Shown here one piece after another: positions 1 through 6,616 of a stretch of DNA of 6,873 nucleotides (position 1 is the stretch's first letter; each line of letters opens with the position of its first letter). This stretch comes from Rickettsiales bacterium. GTDB lineage: Bacteria > Pseudomonadota > Alphaproteobacteria > Rickettsiales > Anaplasmataceae. The notes beneath the pieces are model-generated. The model had not been told where the DNA came from. It did no database searches and saw nothing but the letters and a program-made list of their open reading frames with translations. The stretch covers positions 1 to 6,873 of the forward strand of contig JAISAR010000111.1 in the NCBI GenBank assembly GCA_031266615.1. The letters are read 5' to 3'. A program made the position numbers and the translations under genes.

Positions 1-49
1 TGTACAGCTCTTCTCCTATTGCTTTACTTTTTCCTGCCATAAAATTCAT
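1..49 (-). CDS. N-terminal fragment of an unidentified protein, cut by the window edge
   Basis: A minus-strand frame opens at an ATG at 49-47 and stays open to the left edge, giving MNFMAGKSKAIGEELY. A second in-frame ATG at 40-38 is an equally possible start. It lies 45 bases downstream of the stop of the 337-aa gene on the same strand, so it could be the next gene of that unit. The only purine-rich upstream match (GAGG at 65-68) is too far away to be a convincing ribosome binding site. Sixteen residues are too few to assign a family, and the frame may be chance. Confidence 0.3.
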   Translation of the reverse strand, partial: MNFMAGKSKAIGEELY

Positions 50-94
50 GTTTATTCTTTCTAGCCTCAATTATTTATAGTTTTTACTATTTGT

Positions 95-1108
95 CTATCT
101 ATTAGTGGAGATTGGTATAACCTCGCCTACTTCAGTGGTAAAGGACATTTCAATACCACCTCCTAAGACATCTGTATAATTTCTTTTTCCTCCTACATTT
201 TCAACTCTTACTATACTCTCTCCAATCTGCAGGATGCTACTTTCTATACTAAAGTTTTCATTCACCTTACTATTCATAACCTTTCCAACTTCAACAATAC
301 TGTTTTGTGGCCACCTAAAAAGAACAAGATTATTATCTACTTCTACTTGCAGATCATCATCTTGAACTTGTTCATTCTTATTTATTAAACCTTCATATGC
401 GATACTTTTCAGTTTGTCCTTAATTTTTTTACACTCTGTAAAAATAGGCTCATCACTTCCCCACATAATTTCATCTATCATTCTATCATTGTAAAAATCA
501 GACTCTATTTTTGCACCTGCTGATAGTAGCTTATTGACAATATTGAATAAAGGTTCTAAAGCTTCTTCCCACTCATCTATTGCCTCTTCTCTATCATTTT
601 TATACCGTGATCTAGTAGTAGGCGTTATACGCACAACACTACTGGCATTAGCAATATCAATTATTTTTTTGAATACAAAATTTGACACAGTGCATTCATA
701 TTGATCACAGCGTAAATTTAGCTTTATTTTTCTTTTCAAATATTCATCTATTAAACGTTCCATCTTTTCTAGAGTTACCTTTGCAGAATTTTCGTATCTA
801 TTTTCATGAAACCCTTTCATTATACTTTCCATCTTGTCATGAAATTCATCAATTGAAACTTTTTCGCTCTCAGTTAACAGATTTGCTAAATTCATTAAAA
901 TTGAATTTTCTGGAATAAAATAACTTTCAACAACAGTATTTTTATCTTCAACAATGGACTCATTCCAGTCATCAGTTTGTTCTTGACTTAACGATGATGT
1001 GCTTTCTTCAAGAGTGTGCTGACCAAAACGCTCCGTATGCTGTTCTTCAGTAGCTAACCTACCATTTGCACAAACCTGCTCATTCTTTAAAATATACTCT
1101 AACACCAT
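95..1108 (-). CDS. Hypothetical Wolbachia protein downstream of cifB
   Basis: This is a 337-aa, acidic, mostly helical-looking protein of unknown function. The start is well supported, because AGGAGG lies 4 bases before the ATG. There is no signal peptide or membrane segment. Residues about 1-60 are polar and look disordered (many E, S, T, Q). The middle is charged and probably helical. A short stretch around residues 190-200 (NIVNKLLSAGAKIE) resembles the second helix and turn of an ankyrin repeat, but no tandem array is visible, so an ankyrin call is weak. The last 80 residues look beta-rich (VEVGKV, GESIVRVENVGG, YTDVLGGGIEMSF). That tail reminds me of C-terminal regions of larger Wolbachia ankyrin-type proteins, from memory only, so this gene may be a shortened relative. 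It is co-directional with cifAB but 262 bases after cifB, so it may have its own promoter. Codon use and AT-richness match the neighbours. Confidence 0.75.
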   Translation of the reverse strand: MVLEYILKNEQVCANGRLATEEQHTERFGQHTLEESTSSLSQEQTDDWNESIVEDKNTVVESYFIPENSILMNLANLLTESEKVSIDEFHDKMESIMKGFHENRYENSAKVTLEKMERLIDEYLKRKIKLNLRCDQYECTVSNFVFKKIIDIANASSVVRITPTTRSRYKNDREEAIDEWEEALEPLFNIVNKLLSAGAKIESDFYNDRMIDEIMWGSDEPIFTECKKIKDKLKSIAYEGLINKNEQVQDDDLQVEVDNNLVLFRWPQNSIVEVGKVMNSKVNENFSIESSILQIGESIVRVENVGGKRNYTDVLGGGIEMSFTTEVGEVIPISTNR

Positions 1109-1370
1109 ACTCCCTCCTCAATCTATGAATACATTATGTACAATAATTAGCATGAATAAAAGCCAATACAAGTATAATTTTTCTAACTTTCATATTTTTT
1201 AGAGAGTTGTATTCTCTTACTGTAACTTCATGTAACCCTGAGCCTGTTATCTTTGCTATTCAACAAGATCGTTTCCAGACAAACTCGGGAATTTAGTGCA
1301 AACTGCCATATAAATTTGGCCAGTATAATCTATTGTACACCTAATTTGATATGTAAATTCTCAATAACCC
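1109..1370. other. Intergenic region between cifB and the 337-aa gene
   Basis: This 262-base AT-rich stretch contains no convincing gene on either strand. A short imperfect hairpin is possible at 1303-1324 (CTGCC pairing with GGCCAG with one bulge), but no T-run follows it in either direction, so it is not called as the cifB terminator. The region presumably holds the cifB 3' end and any separate promoter for the downstream gene. Confidence 0.5.
1113..1118 (-). promoter_or_regulatory. Strong ribosome binding site of the 337-aa gene
   Basis: On the minus strand AGGAGG (within AGGAGGGAGT) lies 4 bases upstream of the ATG at 1108-1106. It is the strongest Shine-Dalgarno match in the window and fixes the start. 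Upstream sequence at about 1125-1190 is very AT-rich with several possible -10 boxes such as CATAAT and TATACT, but none pairs with a good -35 box, so no promoter is called. Confidence 0.7.
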
Positions 1371-3596
1371 TCATCTGCCAGGAAGATCATCTGCAGAACT
1401 ATGTCCTAAGTTGTCCTTTATACGAAGAACATCCTTAACTGATATAAGAGTATCTGGCCTCTGCGCACGATCATTCCATATAGCGTACGATAAAACTACT
1501 GTGTCTCCATCGGTAATACGCTTATAACCTCTACAATGCATATAATCATCTAGTTGGTTATTTGCTTCCCGCTTTTTACTCTGTAATTCACCAGTACCAG
1601 AAAACTTTAACTCTATTCCTATCGGGTGAACACCATCTCTACTATCTGGAGACCGTAATAATACCAGATCTAATCTCTCTCCTCCTCCCAGTTGAAATTC
1701 AATAATTACCCTAGCTGGATTATCACAGGCGTAAAATAACCCATGCAGTATGGAATGAAATCCAGCCTCTCTAGCGTTATCCCTATTTACTATCCACCTT
1801 AACGGAAATAGCACATTAGAAATTGCTTGAAATATTTGTGCATGACGATTTTGTACTTGCCAACCAGTATTCATCATTATATCTGCAGTGCTGTGCACGT
1901 TACTGACACCACCTATCTGTGAAAATTCACCTAGAAAAGATCCACCTACTTTACTTTGTAAATAGAGGGCAGGTGAGTCAAATGGTGTTACACCAACAGT
2001 TAAACCAAGATCATCCTCGGCTCTTCTTGTTGGGTCCAATCCACATACTACCTCATACACTCTAGCGTTTGGCCAACGTGATAGATCTAGGCCTCGTTCT
2101 GGAAATTGGTGAGTTGCTAGTACATGACGTATATTAAGTATAATAACCCTTTCCTCTCTTCCTAATAATGCATGTAAAATCATGGTCAAGGCACGATTTC
2201 CAACATTTATCTGTGTAACCCCTCCTTGCAGGTCTAGCATTTTATCGTCATTGTGATAATGGAATAAGTGTTTGGTTACATCTACCCAAATTCCTCTTGT
2301 TAACATAATTCTTTTCTTTGCAAATGTAGCATTCCCAAAGGTAAAGCCGGTTGTATAGAGAAATATTCTCCTATCCCTAGCACTAACACCATCCCTATTT
2401 CTAATGCCTGGTACAGCAGGTACACCAAACGCTGGGTATAGTAAATAATCTCTAACGCTCTCTTCAATTTCGGCTATTGGTCCATTAAATAGCCTTTTCA
2501 ATAAAGAAGATTCTCTTTCCAAAAAGCTTTGAGTACTAAGCTGTAAACGTTCATTGTTATCTAAATCAAAATTTAATCCTACACAAACAGCATCCTCCGA
2601 CGAGGTGTGTATGGATATGGAAGAAACGGGACATCTTGTAACGTAATTTTCAGCTTGCGCCAATGCTCGATCAGCATATCTATCCCTTGCTTGTCCTGCC
2701 TTGAGTTCAATTATAATAGGAACAGAATCCATCAATCGTTGTACACCACGTACAAGAAAAGTAATATCTGTATATCCACCCCCCACAAATAACTCAAGGT
2801 AAATACCAGCTGTATGACGATACCTAAAATTCATCAAAAACCCTGACAAAAAACCATGATAGTCCGACTCCTTGCTATTGAAGTTCAGTTGCTGATTATA
2901 CCTATTGTAGAGATTAATTATGTACTGCAAAACATCATCAATAGTATCAACAACATCATCTGCATTATTACTTGCCAAGTCTCCTAATAAACCTGACAGA
3001 AAACCTTGTTGTATACCAAAGTTCCTGGTGATCTCTTCAAAGCCATTACATAGAGATGCTGAATTTCCAGTAAATGCGTTTCTCTCACGAATTTTTACAC
3101 ATTTTATTGCTTCCTCTTCTTCGTCTTCTCCCAGATTTTCTGCCCATGCAAATGTTTTATACTCTTCCCATGCAAACCGCCCAGCCCGTGATGCAACATT
3201 CTGCTGTTGTAAATTATTCTCTATCCACAATTTCTCTTGCTGACTAAATCTTGAACCAAAACTATTTTGTCTATCGGCAATAGTAAAACATCTTACAATT
3301 CCGTAGCCTCTTCTATCTCTGTCATTAGTTAATACAGCAACCTTTAAGTTTCCTTTTCTAGGTTCATTCGGATTGTTGTCAAAACGAAAATAAATTTTTT
3401 CATTATCTGCAACATCAGAATCAAACGCAGTAGCAAACATACCAAAAAAGAATGCAGGAAAAAAGCGATCCTTACCCACCGAGTGCAAAAAAGATGGACA
3501 CTGATCCAAGAAAGATTCAAACCTTTCTACAAACTCTTGGCAATTTCCGTTTAACAAACTTCTAATCAGTCCAATATTTTCACCATTGTTATGCAT
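1371..3596 (-). CDS. cifB: CifB, nuclease-type cytoplasmic incompatibility factor (CinB-like, two PD-(D/E)XK domains)
   Basis: This is a 741-aa CifB. In this family CifB is the sperm-acting factor that causes embryo death when the egg lacks cognate CifA; CinB-type proteins act as DNA nucleases in host cells. Two PD-(D/E)XK modules of the PDDEXK_9 (DUF1703) style are visible. Module 1 is about residues 244-320: YHGFLSGF, D277, then E297-L-K299 in IIIELKAG, and Q314/Y318 in AQAENY. Module 2 is about 611-690: FHSILHGLF, D643, then E662-L-K664 in GIELKFSG, and Q681/Y685 in QLDDYM. Both D-ExK triads are complete. The N-terminal 240 residues hold an acidic run at about 157-162 and no recognised enzyme domain. 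No Ulp1-like deubiquitinase domain or C-terminal extension exists; type I CidB is about 1170 aa. Length and domains fit types II-IV; I cannot choose among them by eye. No signal peptide is seen. It is the second gene of the cifA-cifB operon, and no internal stop or frameshift is present. Confidence 0.93.
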   Translation of the reverse strand: MHNNGENIGLIRSLLNGNCQEFVERFESFLDQCPSFLHSVGKDRFFPAFFFGMFATAFDSDVADNEKIYFRFDNNPNEPRKGNLKVAVLTNDRDRRGYGIVRCFTIADRQNSFGSRFSQQEKLWIENNLQQQNVASRAGRFAWEEYKTFAWAENLGEDEEEEAIKCVKIRERNAFTGNSASLCNGFEEITRNFGIQQGFLSGLLGDLASNNADDVVDTIDDVLQYIINLYNRYNQQLNFNSKESDYHGFLSGFLMNFRYRHTAGIYLELFVGGGYTDITFLVRGVQRLMDSVPIIIELKAGQARDRYADRALAQAENYVTRCPVSSISIHTSSEDAVCVGLNFDLDNNERLQLSTQSFLERESSLLKRLFNGPIAEIEESVRDYLLYPAFGVPAVPGIRNRDGVSARDRRIFLYTTGFTFGNATFAKKRIMLTRGIWVDVTKHLFHYHNDDKMLDLQGGVTQINVGNRALTMILHALLGREERVIILNIRHVLATHQFPERGLDLSRWPNARVYEVVCGLDPTRRAEDDLGLTVGVTPFDSPALYLQSKVGGSFLGEFSQIGGVSNVHSTADIMMNTGWQVQNRHAQIFQAISNVLFPLRWIVNRDNAREAGFHSILHGLFYACDNPARVIIEFQLGGGERLDLVLLRSPDSRDGVHPIGIELKFSGTGELQSKKREANNQLDDYMHCRGYKRITDGDTVVLSYAIWNDRAQRPDTLISVKDVLRIKDNLGHSSADDLPGR

Positions 3597-3600
3597 AAAA

Positions 3601-3606
3601 CACCTC
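3601..3606 (-). promoter_or_regulatory. cifB ribosome binding site touching the cifA stop codon
   Basis: On the minus strand GAGGTG precedes the cifB ATG (3596-3594) by 4 bases. Its first G is the last base of the cifA TAG (3608-3606). Ribosomes finishing cifA therefore end on the cifB initiation region, which favours translational coupling of the two factors. Confidence 0.7.
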
Positions 3607-4973
3607 TATTTACTACAACCAGATAAACCGCTAACGCCAGGAGATCCTAACATAGACTGCGGGTCACCAGAGCTACCAAAGTCACCGCCACCTCTATGAG
3701 GAATAGGTAACTTATCTAGCTCAGAAAACAACTCCTCTGCCAGCTTGCCATAATCAACACCACTCTTCATACCAGGTCTACCAACCATTTTTAGGTTGCT
3801 AATTAAATAATTTTTAAAATTCACAAAATCCTCCTGTGTACAATACTCTTTTGCAAACTGTAAAATCTCTAACAGCTCGTCTTTTTTTCCAGTATCACCT
3901 TCACCTAAAGCACAACCGCGCTCCCAATCTACAATTAATCCAGCAAGCATGCGTTTGATAGGGACTCTACCATTTGAAAAAACAGCAGCCTTTTTATTCT
4001 CATTAAAGCGATTGCACCTCCAAATATCCATAGTAATTGATCTAGCTTGAACACCTGACTCAGGACTTTCTAGCATTACATTTGAAAGTGAGGAAAGAAG
4101 GAGTGCATAATCATGATGTGAAAGTATTTTGTCTGCAGGTACTGAAACTTCTTCATAGCACCAGCGCTTCACCATATCTCGAACTGTACCAAGAAAACTC
4201 CAACGTATCAAACCATTAAGAAGTGAATATACTCCTTGATTTTTTTCTAACAACTTAAGCAATAGCTCATGTTTTGCTGGATCATCCATTTTATACAGGC
4301 AAAAATCTAAAACGGTAGCACGATTGTAGTTACATTGAATAGTGGACAAGGTAGTAACTGCACTAATAGCTTCCTCCTCTCTTTCTTGCCGGCTTAAAAG
4401 GTTATAGAAATATTCTACCCCCTCGCTCCATTTAAGATCTACAGCTTCTCGGAAGCCATCTACGTTATTATATTCCTTTAATGTTCCAGATTCTCTATTA
4501 ATCCAAAAGCTAAATACAGGATCATAACTTCCCATAGACTCAAGCAAATCACTTCTTATATATTTGTCATCTACAGGATTACCATCCATGTCTACTGCAC
4601 CGGGAGAGACTCTACCTTTGTAAGACTCAAATTGCTCTTGAAAGAACGGATAAATTTTATCTACCACACAATACCTACAAGCCATGTTATACCTACAAAA
4701 TGGATTCTCTATTTCATCTATTTTTTTCTCAGTTAGCTTCTGTCCTAGGATGTGATTATTTAATTTTGTATCCGACCAGCAACTTTCATCGCGAAATATG
4801 TTGTATAAGAATTGCCACTCACTATCTTCTAAATACTCTATTTGTTCAATGTAGGTTTTCACCCATCTTTCAATCGCTAAATGCCTTTCAGCAGCAATTT
4901 TAGAATCTGTATGTTCAATAACACTTTGTAACTTATTAAGTACTGTAGCATGACGTTCTGTTTTTCTTGGCAT
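3606..4973 (-). CDS. cifA: CifA, cytoplasmic incompatibility rescue factor
   Basis: This 455-aa protein matches CifA/CidA as I know it. Recognisable blocks are CRYNMACRYCVVDKIYPFFQ (residues 93-112) followed by FESY, the block PVFSFWINRESG (152-163), KWSEGVEYFY (181-190) and ILSHHDYALLLSSLSNVML (283-301), plus VQARS. CifA is a helical protein without known catalysis. It binds CifB and rescues embryos when expressed in the female germ line; in several systems it also contributes to induction. There is no signal peptide or membrane segment. Residues about 427-453 form a Gly/Ser/Pro-rich tail (HRGGGDFGSSG and onward) that looks disordered. The ATG at 4973 is supported by AGGAGA 4 bases upstream. 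It is first in the operon, with cifB starting 9 bases after its stop. The length is normal for the family (roughly 450-500 aa) and there is no sign of decay. Host-cell action implies export, but no export signal is evident. Confidence 0.94.
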   Translation of the reverse strand: MPRKTERHATVLNKLQSVIEHTDSKIAAERHLAIERWVKTYIEQIEYLEDSEWQFLYNIFRDESCWSDTKLNNHILGQKLTEKKIDEIENPFCRYNMACRYCVVDKIYPFFQEQFESYKGRVSPGAVDMDGNPVDDKYIRSDLLESMGSYDPVFSFWINRESGTLKEYNNVDGFREAVDLKWSEGVEYFYNLLSRQEREEEAISAVTTLSTIQCNYNRATVLDFCLYKMDDPAKHELLLKLLEKNQGVYSLLNGLIRWSFLGTVRDMVKRWCYEEVSVPADKILSHHDYALLLSSLSNVMLESPESGVQARSITMDIWRCNRFNENKKAAVFSNGRVPIKRMLAGLIVDWERGCALGEGDTGKKDELLEILQFAKEYCTQEDFVNFKNYLISNLKMVGRPGMKSGVDYGKLAEELFSELDKLPIPHRGGGDFGSSGDPQSMLGSPGVSGLSGCSK

Positions 4974-4977
4974 TTGA

Positions 4978-4983
4978 TCTCCT
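4978..4983 (-). promoter_or_regulatory. cifA ribosome binding site
   Basis: On the minus strand AGGAGA lies 4 bases before the ATG at 4973-4971. It is a good Shine-Dalgarno match and selects this start. Confidence 0.65.
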
Positions 4984-5000
4984 AAAAAAATACTTATGGC

Positions 5001-5029
5001 ATTATGTAAAAGTTAGAATTAAATAGCAA
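5001..5029 (-). promoter_or_regulatory. Candidate sigma70-type promoter of the cifA-cifB operon
   Basis: On the minus strand TTGCTA (5029-5024, 4 of 6 to the -35 consensus) and CATAAT (5006-5001, 5 of 6 to the -10 consensus) are separated by exactly 17 bases. Transcription would begin near 4994, leaving a leader of about 20 bases that contains the ribosome binding site. In DNA this AT-rich such matches arise by chance, but position and spacing are right. No -35/-10 pair of similar quality was seen between cifA and cifB. Confidence 0.45.
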
Positions 5030-5343
5030 CCTAAAATTACTAGGGATAAAAAAACTTCATGAAAAACATTTTCTATATTGAACGGATACAAAAATTCTAT
5101 TGGAATTTACAGACAATACCTTAATTTCTCAGCGTCATAAAAATTTTAAATGTTTACTTTGTTTAAAAAGAAAAAAGATCGTATATTTGTGAGAACAAGC
5201 AGCGTAAAAATAAGGTTATAAAAATAGAAGATTTAAATTATTTTAATAAGCTTAGGTAAAACAGTTCGTATGTAGATATGGATCAAATGGGCTAATATGG
5301 CTAGTTTTACCGTATAGTAAAATTATTATAAATAAAAGTTCGT
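5030..5343. other. AT-rich intergenic region with possible gene fossil
   Basis: No intact gene is present. On the plus strand, 5082-5189 is open and reads TDTKILLEF...CLLCLKRKK. After a one-frame shift near 5175 it continues as ICENKQRKNKVIKIEDLNYF to a stop at 5257-5259. This could be the decayed C-terminus of an unidentified gene, or chance in AT-rich DNA. An AT-rich inverted repeat lies at 5303-5322 (GTTTTAC, loop CGTATA, GTAAAAT, one G-T pair). The junction with the truncated transposase lies near 5340. Confidence 0.3.
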
Positions 5344-5348
5344 ATGTA
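5263..5348. repeat. 12-bp direct repeat flanking the transposase truncation point
   Basis: AGTTCGTATGTA occurs at 5263-5274 and again at 5337-5348, 74 bases apart. The second copy lies where the IS110-like homology begins. It may be a short duplication from a rearrangement or a chance repeat; no known element end is recognised. Confidence 0.4.
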
Positions 5349-5538
5349 TCACATGGTAGCCCACTGTGTATCAAGAAGCAACAGCGTAATAGGTGCATAT
5401 TGTAGAAGATTAAAGAAACGGCTAGGAGCACCAAAAGCGATTACTGCTACGGCAAGGAAATTAGCGTGTATCTTCTACAGTATGTTAAAGTATGGACAAG
5501 AGTATGTTGAGAGAGGGATTGACTACTATGAGAAACTG

Positions 5539-5543
5539 TATAA
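5539..5543 (+). repeat. Target site duplication, left copy (TATAA)
   Basis: TATAA abuts the left end of the IS982 element and is repeated at 6521-6525. Joining the flanks through one copy restores the interrupted transposase frame (CTG TAT AAG GAG AGA), which independently confirms the boundary. Confidence 0.8.
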
Positions 5544-5560
5544 ACCCCAGTTATGGATTA
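5544..5560 (+). repeat. IS982 terminal inverted repeat (transposase 3' side)
   Basis: ACCCCAGTTATGGATTA is the reverse complement of 6504-6520 with one mismatch (C against T at the fifth base). It contains the transposase stop codon (TTA at 5558-5560, read as TAA on the minus strand). Confidence 0.88.
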
Positions 5561-6423
5561 ACCAACACAGTAAGGCTTAGAAATAGAAGGCTTTTTCGAC
5601 TGCATGAAATATGAAATGAATGTTGAAAAAATATGTACCAAAAAATTTATTGGCGATCTGTGGCGTGTATGTTCAAGCTCAAATTTATTTTTCAAACAAC
5701 CAAAGACTGTCTCAATAATCGATCTTTTCCTTAGTAAAATCTTCTCTTTAAGTGAAATTAGTGCGTTTTTCATACCTTTTTTTACTTTAGTGACTAGCTT
5801 CAGGCCTCTATCGAAGAGTTTCTCAAAGAGCTCTTTCTTTATATAGCCTTTATCTCCAAACAAAAGTCCAGTCAGTCTTTTAGTTATAGTTGGCACAGGC
5901 TTTCTGTCATCAACGTTGCCTTTGGTTAGTAGTAAGTGATTGAATTTCTCCAATTTCATTAATCACCAAGTGCAATTTAAAGCCAAAAAACCAACCATAC
6001 GTGCTCTTACCAATTTCTGCTAAACCATCAAAACCTAGAGATCCTTTTCTTGTGACAAACGGCAATTGTAGAAGTGTCGATATAAAAAGTACCTGTCATT
6101 TTCGCTTGTTCGCAGAACCATTGAAGAAGTAATACTAAATACCGTAAAACTCTCGGCTTTAAGGCAATAAATCTGTGATATGAAGGCATCTTTGAAAACT
6201 CTGATCTATAGAGTAGTTGAAGATAACAAAGATAAAAAGCCTTGAAGTTTTTACATGGCGATTGGTGATATAACAAGATTATGGTTAGAATTTCTGAGTG
6301 CGCTATTTCTGGTACTCTTGTTGGTTTCTTGCCATTTGATAAGAACTTATTTGCAAAATTTTCATCTACTGCACGACAAAAATCCTCGACGCAGCAGTAA
6401 AGTTCTGTAATATCTTTCTTCAT
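5558..6423 (-). pseudogene. IS982-family transposase, broken by two frameshifts
   Basis: This was a DDE transposase of about 290 aa, the usual length for the family. It now lies in three frames. Part 1 (6423-6031) runs from MKKDITELYC through HSEILTIILLYHQS and FYIDTSTIAVCHKKRISRF, with the first catalytic Asp in YIDTS. Part 2 (about 6032-5950) reads FDGLAEIGKSTYGWFFGFKL then HLVINEIGEIQ in the next frame. Part 3 (about 5945-5558) holds LTKGNVDDRKPVP, the second Asp in FGDKGY, the Glu in SIIETVF, and HTRHRSPINFLVH. The first break, at RISRF/FDGL near 6031, looks like a small deletion because family members usually have about three more residues there. The second is near 5945-5955. All three DDE residues survive. 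GAGGTT upstream of the 6423 ATG is a plausible ribosome binding site. Confidence 0.9.
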
Positions 6424-6503
6424 GGGTAACCTCTTAATTTATTGCTAAAATATTCGAGTTTACCCTATTTCCCTCTTTATTAATTCTACTTTTATCTTTT
6501 TTC

Positions 6504-6520
6504 TAATCCATAACTGAGGT
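6504..6520 (-). repeat. IS982 terminal inverted repeat (transposase 5' side)
   Basis: TAATCCATAACTGAGGT pairs with 5544-5560 at 16 of 17 positions. It lies 81 bases upstream of the transposase ATG. Confidence 0.88.
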
Positions 6521-6525
6521 TATAA
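6521..6525 (+). repeat. Target site duplication, right copy (TATAA)
   Basis: This is the second copy of the 5-bp duplication, directly after the right inverted repeat. It begins the remaining 3' portion of the IS110-like coding sequence. Confidence 0.8.
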
Positions 6526-6616
6526 GGAGAGAGTATTGAAGAATTTAAACAAAAAGGCCAGTGAACTTGGTTATACTTTAATAAAAAAACATGAACTAAT
6601 AGAGGGAGTTTGTTAG

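Larger units (their letters stand above)
5544..6520 (-). mobile_element. IS982-family insertion sequence, 977 bp, with terminal repeats and target duplication
   Basis: A complete element by its ends. The left terminus ACCCCAGTTATGGATTA (5544-5560) and right terminus TAATCCATAACTGAGGT (6504-6520) are inverted repeats matching at 16 of 17 positions. The direct repeat TATAA flanks it at 5539-5543 and 6521-6525. The length and ACCC-type ends fit IS982 elements (roughly 1 kb). The transposase lies on the minus strand and its TAA stop overlaps the inner edge of the 5544-5560 repeat. The element lies inside an older transposase gene. It cannot make its own intact transposase because of frameshifts, but its ends could still be recognised by a related enzyme. 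Confidence 0.9.
5344..6616 (+). pseudogene. IS110-like transposase remnant, 5'-truncated and split by the IS982 element
   Basis: Only the C-terminal part of the transposase remains. The first half (5344-5543) reads CVSRSNSVIGAYCRRLKK, RLGAPKAITATARKLA, then ...GIDYYEKLYK, a block I recall from transposases labelled IS110/IS116/IS902. The second half lies beyond the IS982 copy at 6521-6616 and reads YKERVLKNLNKKASELGYTL and ends at TAG 6614-6616. If 5544-6520 and one copy of TATAA are removed, the frame is continuous through YYEKLYKERVLKNL. The residues KPQLWINQHSKA that close the left reading frame are IS982 end sequence, not original protein. The N-terminal catalytic part is absent upstream, so the gene was dead or became dead by 5' loss. 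The order of truncation and IS982 insertion cannot be told. The family label is from memory of the C-terminal motif and is less sure than the interruption itself. Confidence 0.75.

Noticed and set aside
682..918. 78-codon plus-strand frame opposite the 337-aa gene
   Set aside because: It is antisense to a well-supported gene with a strong ribosome binding site, and its composition is typical of a shadow frame.
1303..1324. Hairpin after cifB as a rho-independent terminator
   Set aside because: The stem is short and bulged and no T-run follows on either strand.
2920..3243. 107-codon plus-strand frame inside cifB
   Set aside because: It is the reverse of the cifB coding region; the serine-rich peptide reflects the antisense of acidic codons.
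1371..3596. CifB of the deubiquitinase (CidB) type
   Set aside because: The protein ends at 741 aa without a Ulp1-like domain, and both nuclease triads are intact, opposite to CidB.
5303..5322. AT-rich inverted repeat as a terminator or operator
   Set aside because: The stem is almost all A-T pairs with no GC core; such repeats are common in DNA of this composition.
5252..5434. 60-codon minus-strand frame with a hydrophobic N-terminus
   Set aside because: It overlaps the IS110-like remnant on the opposite strand and has no ribosome binding site; the apparent membrane segment is an AT-rich artefact.
5604..5846. 80-codon plus-strand frame inside the IS982 element
   Set aside because: It is antisense to the recognisable transposase part 3 with its GDKGY and ETV motifs.
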